The notes beneath the pieces are model-generated. The model was not told the DNA's origin. It searched no databases and saw only the letters and a list, made by a program, of their open reading frames with translations. 64,000 nucleotides of DNA from Diphasiastrum complanatum. Lineage: Eukaryota > Streptophyta > Lycopodiopsida > Lycopodiales > Lycopodiaceae. The stretch is taken from the NCBI GenBank assembly GCA_029204225.1, contig CM055092.1, positions 27,508,320 to 27,572,319 of the forward strand, in the 5' to 3' direction. Shown piece after piece: positions 45,015 through 55,350 of the stretch. A program made the position numbers and the translations under genes. Positions within the stretch are counted from its first letter, which is position 1; the number at the start of each line of letters is the position of its first letter.

Positions 45015-46174
45015 TGGTTGGCTTCTATTTACAGTAAGTATTCCATTTTTGGTGATATTTGGATGTTTGATCAAGTTCTAGCATGATTTTGCATTGCTTT
45101 GTTGATCAAATCTTACTAACCTTTGTTTTGTGAGTTGAACTTGTGGATCAAAAGCATATTTCAGGTCTATTGAAGATCAGAGGCTGAAAAGAAACTATTT
45201 TGGATCAGATCATAACACCTAATCATTTGTGATTGTGAGGCTTGTGCATATTCAATACTAACAATGTTCTTTTCAATCCTATTGTTGACAATCTCCATTC
45301 TTGGATGAACACTCTCCTTAAGTGGATGAAACTTCTCCTTAAGTGGATGACAAATGCTCTTTTGAGTGAGTTGTAATTCTCCTAAAGGCTGAGCAAATCT
45401 CCCATTTGGATGAAAGATCCCCTTTTTTGGGTGAACATATTGTAAGCTCCATTGTGAAGAGCATATTGTAAAGATTGTCATCAATTTTGGCATAAATTTT
45501 GGTGTACTTTGTTGAGCATGTAAGTAACTCTCCTTATGTAATTTGATTGGAGCATTTGCTGGAAGGTGTTAACCATTATGCAAGTGTGTTTTCAGGTTCT
45601 TAACAGGTTGAGGAACATTCTCATGTGAAGTGATCTTAGATCTACATCTAAACACCAAGATTTGACAAGATAGTGAAGCTAGTCTTGTGATTCACTAAGT
45701 GTGCTCATTCATTCACCTCTAAATCTTGTATTTATCACTTGCTGGAGTTTATAAACTTTTAGAAGTGTGGTTTACATGTGGTTTTACAGGTTGAATCAAT
45801 ATCTTAGTGTGTTGATCATATGTTGATCAAGTTTGTTCATTACTAGGTAATCTTGGCATCCTAGTTTTGGGTATTTTCTAAGAATGCAAGTAACTCTTCA
45901 CACCATAACTTGATTTGGTCACTTGCTGGAAAGTTTGAGAGCTTAAGCAAGAGTGTGTTCAGGTTGGTTTGATTTTGTAATCCATTCTTAGTGTGTGCAA
46001 AGTGTTGCATGTGTTTCAATCTTCCTTTCTATGCTTGGAAACCATCTAGGTTCAAGATAGAAGTGTTTTAGGGTCCTAAATCTTCATAGATCTCTTTATC
46101 TATCATTTGTTGAGAGAAAAGTGAGTGCTAAGTGCTTTAGGACAGAACCTAAAAGTTGAAGAAACATTAGAATC
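45015..46174 (+). other. Long untranslated leader of copia E with degenerate repeats
   Basis: About 1.16 kb before the ATG. Three diverged units of about 180 bp share TTGCTGGA … GTGTG…TTCAGGTT (near 45553, 45737 and 45911). The repeated 'TTTTCAGGTT' words resemble splice acceptors, so spliced leader forms are conceivable. There is no ORF. Confidence 0.6.
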
Positions 46175-49100
46175 ATGGCTTCCAATGGTGGGATCATGCT
46201 AGAGTCTAGTGAAAGGTTGAGTTCATCAAACTACTCTACTTGGAAAGTGAGGATGGAGTCCTTACTTGAGTTGAATGAACTCATGGACATAGTTGCAGAA
46301 ATTGAAGAGAGACCTCTCACACTTCAAGAGCAACAAAGGTTTGATAAGAAGGCCAAAAGGGCTCTTCATATCATTAAAATGAATGTTACAAATGAACTTC
46401 TCAAGGAAGTTGGAAAGTGTCAAAGTGCAAGTGAGGCATGGAATGCCTTAAAGAAGCTCTTTGAATCAAAGTCCACATCTAGGGTATTGACCCTAAGGAG
46501 ACAAATATTTTCTAGTAGGCAAAGAGAGGGTGAAAGTGCTCATGCATTTATCTTGAGAGTTAAGTCCCTAAGTGATGATTTAGCATGCATTGATGAGAAC
46601 ATAAAAGATGGTGAAATAGTCCAAGTTATGTTGAATGGTTTGCTAAATGAACATGCTAACCTTGTGCAAAGTTTTGCCATTCAAAGAGTCTTGCCAAGTG
46701 TGGTTGACTTGCAAGAAATCTTATTGGCTGAAGAACATAGGTTGCAATCAAAGCTTGATGGTGCATCCTTGCAAGGTGGAGGTGAAGAGGCTTTCTTCAC
46801 AAAAGGCAAATTCAAGGGCAAAGGTAAAGGCAAAGGGAAATGGTCCAAAGGTGGTAACTTTGATCATGATGATCACTCTTCCTCTTCCTCTTCTACTAAG
46901 AACAATAAGTCAAAGTTCAAGTGCTTTTATTGTGGGATAAAAGGTCATTTTGCAAATGAATGTTATAAGAAGAAAAGAGAGCAAGGAGAGAGGCAAGGAA
47001 ATCTTACAATAGATGAGGAAGAACATAACACATGTGAATCACTTGTTATGACTTCAAGTTTGTTAGCCAACATAGATGATAATGATCCTTGGTGGATTGA
47101 TAGTGGAGCCTCATCTCACATGACAAGACATAAGGAATACTTTACATCCTTATTGTCTTATGAGGGAGAAGGTAACATCATCTACACTGCAAATGATGGT
47201 CAATGTGACATCAAAGGCATAGGCACTATTCCTATTTCCCTTTCAACAAATAGGAAAGCAAATCTTGAAAATGTTTTGTACATTCCTTCAATCACTAAGA
47301 ATTTGCTTAGTGTAAGTCAAATGATTGACAAAGGACTTGATGTGGAGTTCATTGGAGATGCATGTTTGATAAGTAAATGTGGATCCTTGATTGCTCAAGG
47401 TAGGAGGCATGGTAAACTTTTCAAGCTTGATGCATGTGTGATCTCTAATCATGAAGGATGTATGGCTAGGGAGCAATTGACAAACCAAGAAGTTTGGCAC
47501 AAGAGGTTGGGCCATCCCAACTTCAAATCTTTGGAGGTAATGGCAAAGAAAGAGCTTGTTCTTGGTCTCCCTAAAAGTCTTGTTGCAAACAATAGTGTTT
47601 GTGAACATTGTGCCTTGTCCAAATCTCATAGACTTGCTTATTCTAGATCTACTTCTAGATCTAAAGAAGCTTTTCAACTTGTGCATTCTGATATTCATTC
47701 TTCTAGTACAACTAGCAATGGTGGGGCAAAGATGTATGCAACTTTCATTGATGACTTTAGTAGGTATACTTGGATCTATCTTCTTAAAAGTAAGGATGAA
47801 GTGTTTGCTGCATTTGTCAAGTTCAAGAATGAAATGGAAAACCAATTCAATACAAAGATCAAATGCTTAAGATCTGATAATGGAGGGGAATACACCTCAA
47901 ATAGGTTCAAAGACTTTTGTATAGCACATGGGATTAAGAGGGAGATGTCTAGTCCTAGGACTCCACAACAGAATGGAGTGGCCGAGAGGAAGAATAGAAC
48001 CCTTTGTGAATGTGCCAAGGCAATGAGACTACATGCTAATCTTGCTAAGTCTTTTTGGGGGGAAGCTTTAGCATGTGCTAACTATCTATGTAATAGATGG
48101 ACAAGTGCTTCCTTGGATGGTAAAACTCCTCATGAGGTTCTTTATGGTAGAAGGCCGAGTGTCAAGCATTGTAGGATCTTTGGATGTACATGTTTTGTCA
48201 ATATCACACTTGATGATAGAACTAAAGAAGATCCTTCATCAAAGAAGGGTGTGTTTGTTGGCTATAGTGAAGTAAGCAAGGCTTACAAAGTGTACATTCC
48301 TTCTACAAAGAAAGTTGTCATAAGTAGGGATGTCATCTTTCATGAAGAGAATGTTTCCAATGTTGTTGATGTTGATGTTGATGTGCCTACTAATCATCAT
48401 GATGTGCAAGATGTCTTGGATGAAGATGGAGATGCCACTCCAAAGCAAACTTCAAGGAAGACTCAAAGGCAAAGGGCTAAGCCATCAAGGCTAACCTATG
48501 ATGAAAAAGGAAAGCAAGTGGTGGACAACTCTAACTTTGCTTTTCTTACCTCTTTTGATGAACCAACTTGTGTAGGTGAAGCAATTCAAAAGAAGGAATG
48601 GATCCAAGCCATGGATCATGAGCATCAAGCACTCATCAAAAGCAACACATGGAGGTTGGTAAAGCTTCCAAAGGACAAGAAGGCAATTGGTTGTAAGTGG
48701 ATCTTCAAGATCAAGACAAATCAAGATGGATCAATCAACAAGTACAAGGCAAGGTTGGTGGCAAAGGGGTATGCTCAAGAATATGGTATTGACTATGATG
48801 AGACCTTTGCACCCGTGGCAAAGATGGTAACTATTCGAATCCTAATCTCTCTTGCAACTCTTTATGATTGGGATATGTGGCAAATGGATGTTACTAATGC
48901 CTTCTTGAATGGTGATCTTGAAGAAGATATTTACATGGAGCAACCCGAGGGCTATGTTTCACATGATGAGCCTAATCATGTGTGCTATCTCCAAAAGAGT
49001 TTGTATGGGCTAAAGCAAGCACCAAGGAGTTGGTATGCTAAGCTCAATTCCTTCTTACTTTCTCAAAACTTTGTTATGAGTGAGTATGATCATTCTCTCT

Positions 49101-50128
49101 ACTTTAGATTGAATGAAAATGATATCACTTTACTTTTGATCTATGTTGATGACATTATCTTAAGTGGTGGTAACAATCTAGATATAGATGAAATCAAGAT
49201 GGCACTCAAAAGAGAGTTTGAAATTCAAGATCTTGGTAAACTTCATTATATCTTAGGAATAGAGATTATTAGAACTTCTAAATCTACATTCATATGTCAA
49301 GAAAAGTATGTTAACTCTATTCTAAAAAGGTTTCATATGGAAGATTGTAAAGTTGTTTCTACTCCTATGGAATCAAATGTAAAGCTAACTACAAGAAGTA
49401 ATGAAAGATCCTTCAAGGACATTACTCTCTATAGAAAGCTAATAGGATCTCTTATATGGTTAACCATCACAAGACCTGATCTAAGCTTTGTGGTTGGTAA
49501 ACTAAGTCAATTTATGCAAGATCCTAGTGAGGCTCATTGGAAGCTAGGAAAGAGAGTACTTAGATACATCTCGGGATCTAGAGATTTTGGCATCTTGTAT
49601 GGAGGTACTACACCTAACCTTTGTGGATTTTCAGATTCAGATTTTGCAGGTGATCAAATGGATAGGAAGTCAACAAGTGCCTTTGCAATCTATCTTGGAG
49701 ATGGAGTGGTCTCATGGCTATCAAAGAAGCAACCAACTATCTCTCTATCTTCCACCGAAGCCGAGTACAAGGCATTAACAACATGCACCAAGGAGATTCT
49801 TTGGATCAAGAGGATGTTATTGGATCTTCACTTGCTGGAACCAGAGAAGAATCCAATCATACTTTGTGATAACCTTTCAGCCCAAATCTTGGCAAGCAAT
49901 CCTGTTTTTCATGCAAGGAGCAAGCACATTGAGATTGCTCACCATTTTGTGAGAGATCAAGTCATTGCCAAAGAGGTGGAGCTTCAACATGTCTCTTCAA
50001 AGGAGTGTGTGGCTGATATCTTCACCAAACCATTGGGAAAGGACCTATATTTAATGCATAGATCTAATCTTGGAATGTGCTCAAAGACTATGTTGAAACT
50101 AGCATCCAATGTTGAAGAGGGAGTGTGA
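46175..50128 (+). CDS. copia E gag-pol polyprotein, 1317 aa, intact
   Basis: One frame without stops. Gag: residues 1-200 (SSNYSTWKVRMESLLELNELM, UBN2-type), a basic GKGKGKGK stretch, and a CFYCGIKGHFANEC knuckle at 250-263. Protease: WIDSGASSHMTRH with Asp309. Pre-integrase HHCC: VWHKRLGHPNF … CEHCALSKSH. Integrase DDE: Asp506 (HSDIHSS), Asp568 (RSDNGGEY) and Glu in QQNGVAERKNRT. RT: DMWQMDVTNAFLNG and YVDD at 990-993. RNase H: DSDFAGD from Asp1154, SSTEAEYKA, ARSKHIEIAHHFV. The order PR-IN-RT-RH is that of Ty1/copia. The stop TGA (50126-50128) lies within the first bases of the 3' LTR. Expressed protein would form cytoplasmic particles, reverse-transcribe the RNA and integrate cDNA. Confidence 0.98.
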   Translation: MASNGGIMLESSERLSSSNYSTWKVRMESLLELNELMDIVAEIEERPLTLQEQQRFDKKAKRALHIIKMNVTNELLKEVGKCQSASEAWNALKKLFESKSTSRVLTLRRQIFSSRQREGESAHAFILRVKSLSDDLACIDENIKDGEIVQVMLNGLLNEHANLVQSFAIQRVLPSVVDLQEILLAEEHRLQSKLDGASLQGGGEEAFFTKGKFKGKGKGKGKWSKGGNFDHDDHSSSSSSTKNNKSKFKCFYCGIKGHFANECYKKKREQGERQGNLTIDEEEHNTCESLVMTSSLLANIDDNDPWWIDSGASSHMTRHKEYFTSLLSYEGEGNIIYTANDGQCDIKGIGTIPISLSTNRKANLENVLYIPSITKNLLSVSQMIDKGLDVEFIGDACLISKCGSLIAQGRRHGKLFKLDACVISNHEGCMAREQLTNQEVWHKRLGHPNFKSLEVMAKKELVLGLPKSLVANNSVCEHCALSKSHRLAYSRSTSRSKEAFQLVHSDIHSSSTTSNGGAKMYATFIDDFSRYTWIYLLKSKDEVFAAFVKFKNEMENQFNTKIKCLRSDNGGEYTSNRFKDFCIAHGIKREMSSPRTPQQNGVAERKNRTLCECAKAMRLHANLAKSFWGEALACANYLCNRWTSASLDGKTPHEVLYGRRPSVKHCRIFGCTCFVNITLDDRTKEDPSSKKGVFVGYSEVSKAYKVYIPSTKKVVISRDVIFHEENVSNVVDVDVDVPTNHHDVQDVLDEDGDATPKQTSRKTQRQRAKPSRLTYDEKGKQVVDNSNFAFLTSFDEPTCVGEAIQKKEWIQAMDHEHQALIKSNTWRLVKLPKDKKAIGCKWIFKIKTNQDGSINKYKARLVAKGYAQEYGIDYDETFAPVAKMVTIRILISLATLYDWDMWQMDVTNAFLNGDLEEDIYMEQPEGYVSHDEPNHVCYLQKSLYGLKQAPRSWYAKLNSFLLSQNFVMSEYDHSLYFRLNENDITLLLIYVDDIILSGGNNLDIDEIKMALKREFEIQDLGKLHYILGIEIIRTSKSTFICQEKYVNSILKRFHMEDCKVVSTPMESNVKLTTRSNERSFKDITLYRKLIGSLIWLTITRPDLSFVVGKLSQFMQDPSEAHWKLGKRVLRYISGSRDFGILYGGTTPNLCGFSDSDFAGDQMDRKSTSAFAIYLGDGVVSWLSKKQPTISLSSTEAEYKALTTCTKEILWIKRMLLDLHLLEPEKNPIILCDNLSAQILASNPVFHARSKHIEIAHHFVRDQVIAKEVELQHVSSKECVADIFTKPLGKDLYLMHRSNLGMCSKTMLKLASNVEEGV
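50114..50123 (+). other. Polypurine tract of copia E
   Basis: GAAGAGGGAG directly before the 3' LTR; it also codes for the last residues of the polyprotein. Confidence 0.85.
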
Positions 50129-50779
50129 AAATTGTCAACATTTCCTAGCTAGTTTGAGGCCTAAATTGGCTAAAATTGTAAATAGTTTTGGTTCTGGAGT
50201 TTCACACGTGTGAACCAGGCCACAATGTTTTTATTTACTGTATTTTTTCAGTATGATGAAGTGTCAAACTTCATACCCTTCAAAATGAGACCATTTTGAT
50301 GTATTTTGGTCATATAAGCCATTTTTAGCTATTTTTCCTATATAGGGAATATCTAGGGTCAAGTACCTTCTAGAGAGAGGAGAGAGAGTCATCTTCCTCA
50401 TCCATAAATAGTAGGGAAGTCGTGGAAAACAGGTTGGAGAAACCTTTTGTATGCTTCATTGAGATCAATAGATCATTGTCATTGTTTCTTCCTCCATTGA
50501 GAGCATTGTTGTGTGTATTGTCTTCAAGCTATTGTGTATGATCTTAGGTGCTTTCCAAAAGTGATAGGCTGATGTATTATGGACTGTATAATGCTATTTT
50601 GGGCCGCACTTGATGTTTATGGAAGTTTCCATTTGTGATAAATGCTTTTTGATCAAGTTCTTTGCATTCTAGGTAGCATAGAATGTGTTGCCAATTCCTA
50701 GCTTATGTAGTTTGGAGTGCAAGCATTCAAGCCAATGATCTTGGAGTTTAGATCCACTTAGGATCTGTATTTTTTCACA
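50124..50779 (+). repeat. 3' LTR of copia E
   Basis: 656 bp, matching 44347-45002; followed by the target duplication GTTCT. Confidence 0.97.
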
Positions 50780-50784
50780 GTTCT

Positions 50785-51075
50785 CAGACTCACTCAATCA
50801 GAGACACAAAACGAGATAAGACAGCAAGAGATGTATACTGATTCTGGTTTAGAATTATAAATTCGTTTTTGATCAATAGTTTCTAATTGTCTAAAATCGT
50901 CCTAAGTTGTCTCTTATTCCGCATATTATTTTCGCACGCATATTCAATCAGAGCAAATATTGTTCTATTAGTACATAGATTAGATATAGACCCGATTGAA
51001 GACATTGATATTAGTTTGATTTATTCAAACTTTCATCGTGTTCTCTGTGGAAGAATTGTTATCTTTTTTCCTATA
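50785..51075 (+). repeat. Second part of the 5' LTR of element X
   Basis: Continuation of the LTR interrupted by copia E, ending TTTTTTCCTATAG in front of the primer-site array. The exact LTR end is uncertain, as no CA lies at the junction. Confidence 0.5.
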
Positions 51076-51076
51076 G

Positions 51077-51223
51077 TGGTATCAGAACGTACAGGATCAG
51101 AATTGATACAGTGGTATCAGAGCGTACAAGATCAGAACTAATATAGTGATATCAGAGCATATAGGATTAAAGTTGATGCAATGGTATCAGAACAAGTCAG
51201 AGTCAATACAGTGGTATCTTCAC
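51077..51223 (+). repeat. Tandem array of primer-binding-site units (35-bp period)
   Basis: TGGTATCAGAAC, TGGTATCAGAGC, TGATATCAGAGC, TGGTATCAGAAC and TGGTATCTTC start at 51077, 51112, 51147, 51182 and 51212. The first four are exactly 35 bp apart. Each unit continues GTACAGGATCAGAATTGATACAG-like, so the initiator-Met primer site plus 23 bp downstream has been amplified. Confidence 0.92.
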
Positions 51224-51289
51224 ATTCCTCTCAGCATTCTTCACACATCCATCAACAAGCCGCATCTGAAGTTATCCAGAAAATAGAAG

Positions 51290-51814
51290 ATGTCGTCGAT
51301 CAGTAATATTCAAACTAAGATCACTACAATCTTGGATCAAGAAGGTTCCAACTACTTGATTTGAAAATTAAAGACTTCACTCTTATTGAAGGATGAAGGT
51401 CTATGGCAATGGGTAGAACCAATAGGGGAGAAGCCAGTAGCTACTCCTGGCAAAGAACTTCGAGAATGGAGTTTGAGAAATGACAAAGCTAGAGCAATTA
51501 TTGCGTCTTCAGTGCATGACAATATAATGTTAGATCTTACATCAATTTTGAATGCAAAAGATTTATGGCAAGAATTACAAACCAAGAATGAGACTCGATC
51601 TCGTAATCATATCATGTTCTTGGAAGACCAATTAACTTACCTACAGTGGGACGGCAAAGACCTGACCACATTCGTACGAAAGATTAAAGACCTGTTTATT
51701 TCTTTGCAATTTTCTGGAAATGAAATTTCAAAGGAAAACAACTTAGTTATTTTCTTTGAGCCCTACCCAGGTCATTCAACACTGCTACTACAATCCAAGG
51801 AACCAGCATCTTGA
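51290..51814 (+). pseudogene. copia-type gag of element X
   Basis: ATG 51290: MSSISNIQTKITTILDQEG, then SNYLI followed by TGA at 51361 where Trp is expected. The same frame goes on with LLKDEGLWQWVEP, AIIASSVHDNIMLDL, KDLWQELQTKNETRSRNHIM and FVRKIKDLFISLQFSG, matching copia gag. It stops at 51812. It is preceded by the initiator-Met primer array, as expected for copia. Confidence 0.8.
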
Positions 51815-51839
51815 CCAATCAGGAGGACAATACCAGCCT

Positions 51840-53144
51840 CCTAGACAGCAATTTGTTTCCCGGAACCCATCTCAGCAATATCCTCCATGAAACAATCCGT
51901 AGATTCATATCCAAGAGTTGCCAAGACAAACCAAGCATGAACCTCAACCTCAACTGGCACTCTTAGGTCCACCTCCAAGGGGCCATCAAGACGTAGGAGC
52001 ACAAAAACATCGACACCATAAAGAGCTTGCACCAACACATTTCGTCGACCACTCTTACGATCAAACATACCATCAGGATAACACACCTACTTCTAGTAGT
52101 TCAACACACTATCATGAAGATACCTCATGCTCGTGCAAACAAGATGAGTATTCCACAAATCCATAAAATCCAGGACAGCTAGCCATCCAAGATGGCTATG
52201 CAATTGCCATGGGACCCATGAGCAACAAATGTTTCATCTGTGGTGAAACGGGACATTTTATGGTCGACTGCAGAGTAAAAAACCAATACCATGCTGAATG
52301 TCCAAACTATGTTCGAAAACAAAGTTTCAAAGATTGCCCAAAGTAACCTAACAGGATCCTTCCAACACGACATATCTCATCAGAACCTGTTAGAGTCCTT
52401 ACTAGAGCTCAGCGCCAAAACCAACAACAACAGCAAAACCTCGAAAAACTAGCTAACCATATGGGAAGCTCCTTGACAACTTCCACTTTACCAAGAGATT
52501 ACCCAGACCCACGTGTGGAACAAAGGCAATACCACGAATTTCGAGATGAGTTTTGTTGGAGGAACAAAACACAGATGGTCCGTTATCTGCTCTGATCCTC
52601 GAAAAAGAGCAAGCCCTATAGGGACTCGAAGTATTCTCTGAACTTCTATAGGCTCAACTCACAATGCCCTTTCATAGCACAATGAAATCTTTCACTCCAA
52701 TGTTATATCCACCGAAGTTTTCAGCTGCCTACTATTCCAGATGAACAGCGAAAACCAGACAAGATTCCAAAAACTCCTAAGATTTCGATGACAAGCATCA
52801 CCTTACCGATGCACTATAAAGATTATCCACCAGTATCTACTATCCTTGATAGTGGATCAGGCGTAAATTTGTCACTAGAAAAATCATGGGGGTTCAATAC
52901 CTTAGATCAGCCACGTTACAAACTTCGTATGGCCGATCAACAAGTCACCGACCCTGCAGGTCACTTATCCGATATCTCAGTCTGTATTGCAAGTGTCAAA
53001 TTTACCATCGATTGCATCATTCTCGATCTACCAGATGATGCAATTACATATAAACTCCTTCTTGGCACACCCTGGCTCCAGATGGCAGGCGTTGTCCAAG
53101 ATTGGAAGCGTAGCCAAATAACCTTCGGCAACAATGAAAAATGA
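51840..53144 (+). pseudogene. Nucleocapsid and gypsy-type aspartic protease of element X
   Basis: One plus frame with a few stops: a Gln/Pro/His-rich stretch (KHEPQPQLALLGPPPRGH), a CFICGETGHFMVDC knuckle at about 52229-52270, a Gln-rich linker, then (52788-53144 open) VSTILDSGSGVNLSLEKSW, YKLRMADQQVTDPAGHL and TYKLLLGTPWLQMAGVVQDW. The DSGSG site and LLLGTPWL flap-end motif are retropepsin features of gypsy elements; copia proteases read DSGAS/T. A related protease fragment is at 24380-24790. Just downstream the gypsy1 LTR begins. Confidence 0.75.
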
Positions 53145-53209
53145 GTCACTGTTGATTCGTCTGGCCACATAAAGCCCACCAAGGTTTATGATGATTGGTC
53201 ATCTACAAC

Positions 53210-53614
53210 TGTTGCCCGATTCTAAGAATGACATAGAATATTCTAAAAGTCGGCAAAAGGCTCCTATAGTAAATCCAAACGCTACACAAATGTGGTAGAG
53301 AGTCGGAAGTAGTAGGATCAGGCAACCAGTTGGCATTCTGCGCATATAAGTCCAACATTGGGCCTTTAGGCTAGAAAGTGCCATGTGCACTAATATTTAA
53401 ATAAAATATTTTAAACTTAGCTTTTGCAAGTTCCTAAGTTAGGAAACACAACTTGTACGAAACACAAAGTGATTCGAACGGTCAAGATTGTGATCTTAAT
53501 GGAACTTCAGTAGCCAATGGGTGATGAGGAGGTTCCACTCTCACTCTTATAAAGAGAGACCATTTTCCTTGTATTTCCATCATTCGAATTAGTAATAAAA
53601 CTTTGTCCATTTGT

Positions 53615-53694
<80 letters not shown>

Positions 53695-53992
53695 CCCCAT
53701 ATCCTTCTCCTCTTTCTCTCTTCCCATCTCCTTCTACTCTTCTTCCTCCACTACATCTCTCTCCCCTCTCTCCCTCCATTCTCCTCTCTTCTTCCTCTTC
53801 TCTTCCAACTCCCTCCTTGTGCATGATAGTAGTTTGGTATTTTCTTGGTGTTTGCAAGCTTTGTACAATTTTCTAGAATGCTAGTTTAATGCAAAAAGCC
53901 ATCTCCAAGGCTCCTAGTTGGATCAGACCCGACTCGCCATTGTACTACACATGACACCAAGCGACTTCCTTTCGGAGGAATTAGGCTTTACA
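53210..53992 (+). repeat. 5' LTR of gypsy1
   Basis: The end (CTTTACA) is fixed by the primer site; the start TGTTGCCC is inferred. Its block GGCATTCTGCGCATATAAG corresponds to GGCACCCTGCGCATGTAAG in the P LTR. A TATA box TTATAAAG lies at about 53548. A long CT tract follows 65 bp later. Confidence 0.65.
53617..53690. repeat. (TC)37 microsatellite in gypsy1 LTR
   Basis: Uninterrupted TC run, then a CT-rich tail to about 53816. The Ser-Leu open frames across it are artefacts. Confidence 0.97.
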
Positions 53993-53993
53993 T

Positions 53994-54011
53994 TGGCGCC
54001 GTTGCCGGGGA
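53994..54011 (+). other. Primer binding site of gypsy1, exact tRNA-Asp match
   Basis: TGGCGCCGTTGCCGGGGA, fully complementary to the plant tRNA-Asp 3' end including CCA, one base after the LTR. Confidence 0.95.
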
Positions 54012-54118
54012 GCCAAATGGCTCTTCCTCTCACTATTTTAGTTTTTTGGGCATTTCTCTACTCTCCATTTTCTGCTCACTATTGTTGATTTTTTTTTTTT
54101 GTCCACCAGTCTGTCTCT

Positions 54119-54890
54119 GTGCATAACTTTGAAAATTTTCATACACTTACATAAATGCCATCTTAGTTCACCTTCATCACTGAAGACTCTCCTAATCTTG
54201 CTCTATCACATATCCAAGGGGCAAACCTAGATCATAAAAACTAAAAAAGTTATTGCATTTTGAAAACTGGCACTTGAACATATTTGCAGAGTTACTGTCT
54301 GTGACAATTTCTTGCCAGTTTCTGTGCATAACTTTGGAAATTTCCCTACACTCCCAGAGATGCCATCTGAGTTTTCCCTCTTCACTGAAAGCTCTTTTAA
54401 TCTTTCTCTATCACATATCCTAGGGGATAACCTAGATCATAACAGATCAAAAAGTTATTGCATTTTGAATACTCAAACTTATACTAATTTGCAGAATTAC
54501 TGTTTGTGACAATTTCTTACCAGTTTTTGTGCATAGCTTTGGAAATTTTCCTACACTCCCAAGATGCCATCTTAGTTCAACCTCTTCACTGAAGACTCTT
54601 CTAATCTTTCTCTACCACATATCCAAGGGAAAAACCTAGATCATAACAGATCAAAAATTTATTGCATTTTGAATACAAGCACTCAAACTAATTTGCAGAG
54701 TTACTGTCTGTGACAATTTCTTGCCAATTTTTGTGCATAACTTTGGAAATTTCCCTACACTCCCAGATATGCCATCTTAGTTCACCCTCTTCACTGAAGA
54801 CTCTTCTAATCTTGCTCTATCACAAATCCAAGAGGTGAACCTAGTTCATTACAGCTCAAAAAGTTATTCCATTTTGAACACTAGCACTTG
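54119..54890. repeat. 205-bp tandem repeats (about four) in gypsy1 leader
   Basis: The landmark GTGCATAACTTTGGAAATTT starts at 54119, 54324, 54529 and 54733. Each unit continues with CTACACTCCCAGA.ATGCCATC, TCTTCACTGAAGACTCTTCTAAT, and TCAAAAAGTTATTGCATTTTGAA. No open frame; a structural or packaging role is possible. Confidence 0.9.
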
Positions 54891-55350
54891 CTCCAAATTT
54901 TCCATATTCCCCAACTTGTACATTCCCAAGTTTTTTTGAACTCTCCCCACTTATTCACTCCCAAATTTTTATACTTTCCCAAATTTTCCACTTCTCAACT
55001 TTTTGCTCTCCAAGATTTTACTTCCCCAAAAATTTTTGCTTTTCCAACATTTTGCTTTCCCTACAACTTGCTCTCCCAAAATCTGTGAATTCCGAATTTG
55101 CTAGACTTTTTGTGATTCCCAAATTTGCTAGACTTTTTGTGATTCCCAAATCTGCTAGACTTTTTGTGATTCCCAAATTTGCTAGAATTTTTTTTCAATC
55201 CCCAAAACCCCCAATTTTTTGAATTTAAAAAAAGAAAAAAGAAAAAGCAAAGCCAACTAAAACCACTATTTGGAACACTGTGCATCACCAGTCATCTCTT
55301 GAAGAGCAATCTTACATAGATATTCATCTATCCATCCATCCACAAACGAC
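54891..55350. repeat. Short-unit repeats in gypsy1 leader (27-bp units at 55097-55190)
   Basis: First a run of imperfect CTTCCCAAATTTT-like words (54900-55080). Then the 27-bp unit TTTGCTAGACTTTTTGTGAT followed by TCCCAAA starts at 55097, 55124, 55151 and 55178. Because 27 is a multiple of three, the opposite strand shows a meaningless 9-residue protein repeat. Confidence 0.85.

Larger units (their letters stand above)
44347..50779 (+). mobile_element. Full-length Ty1/copia element 'E', structurally intact and young
   Basis: 5' LTR 44347-45002, primer site 45003-45014, one uninterrupted 1317-codon gag-pol ORF, purine tract, 3' LTR 50124-50779. The LTRs are both 656 bp, and I find one difference (GATAGGTTGATG versus GATAGGCTGATG). 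The flanks carry a perfect 5-bp duplication, GTTCT, at 44342-44346 and 50780-50784. All catalytic motifs are present. By these signs the insertion is recent, and the element may still be able to move if it is transcribed. Its hosts are the LTR of element X and, beyond it, the rest of the nest. Confidence 0.97.

Noticed and set aside
47288-47845. 185-codon minus-strand frame
   Set aside because: Antisense shadow of the intact copia E gag-pol ORF.
51077-51223. Cluster of tRNA genes
   Set aside because: The words are complementary to a tRNA 3' end only; no cloverleaf or A/B boxes. They are primer sites.
53482-53884. Open frames with long Ser-Leu or Arg-Glu runs
   Set aside because: Translations of the (TC)n tract inside the gypsy1 LTR.
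55061-55288. Minus-strand protein repeat KKSSKFGNH
   Set aside because: Antisense reading of a 27-bp non-coding tandem repeat in a gypsy leader whose coding strand is plus.
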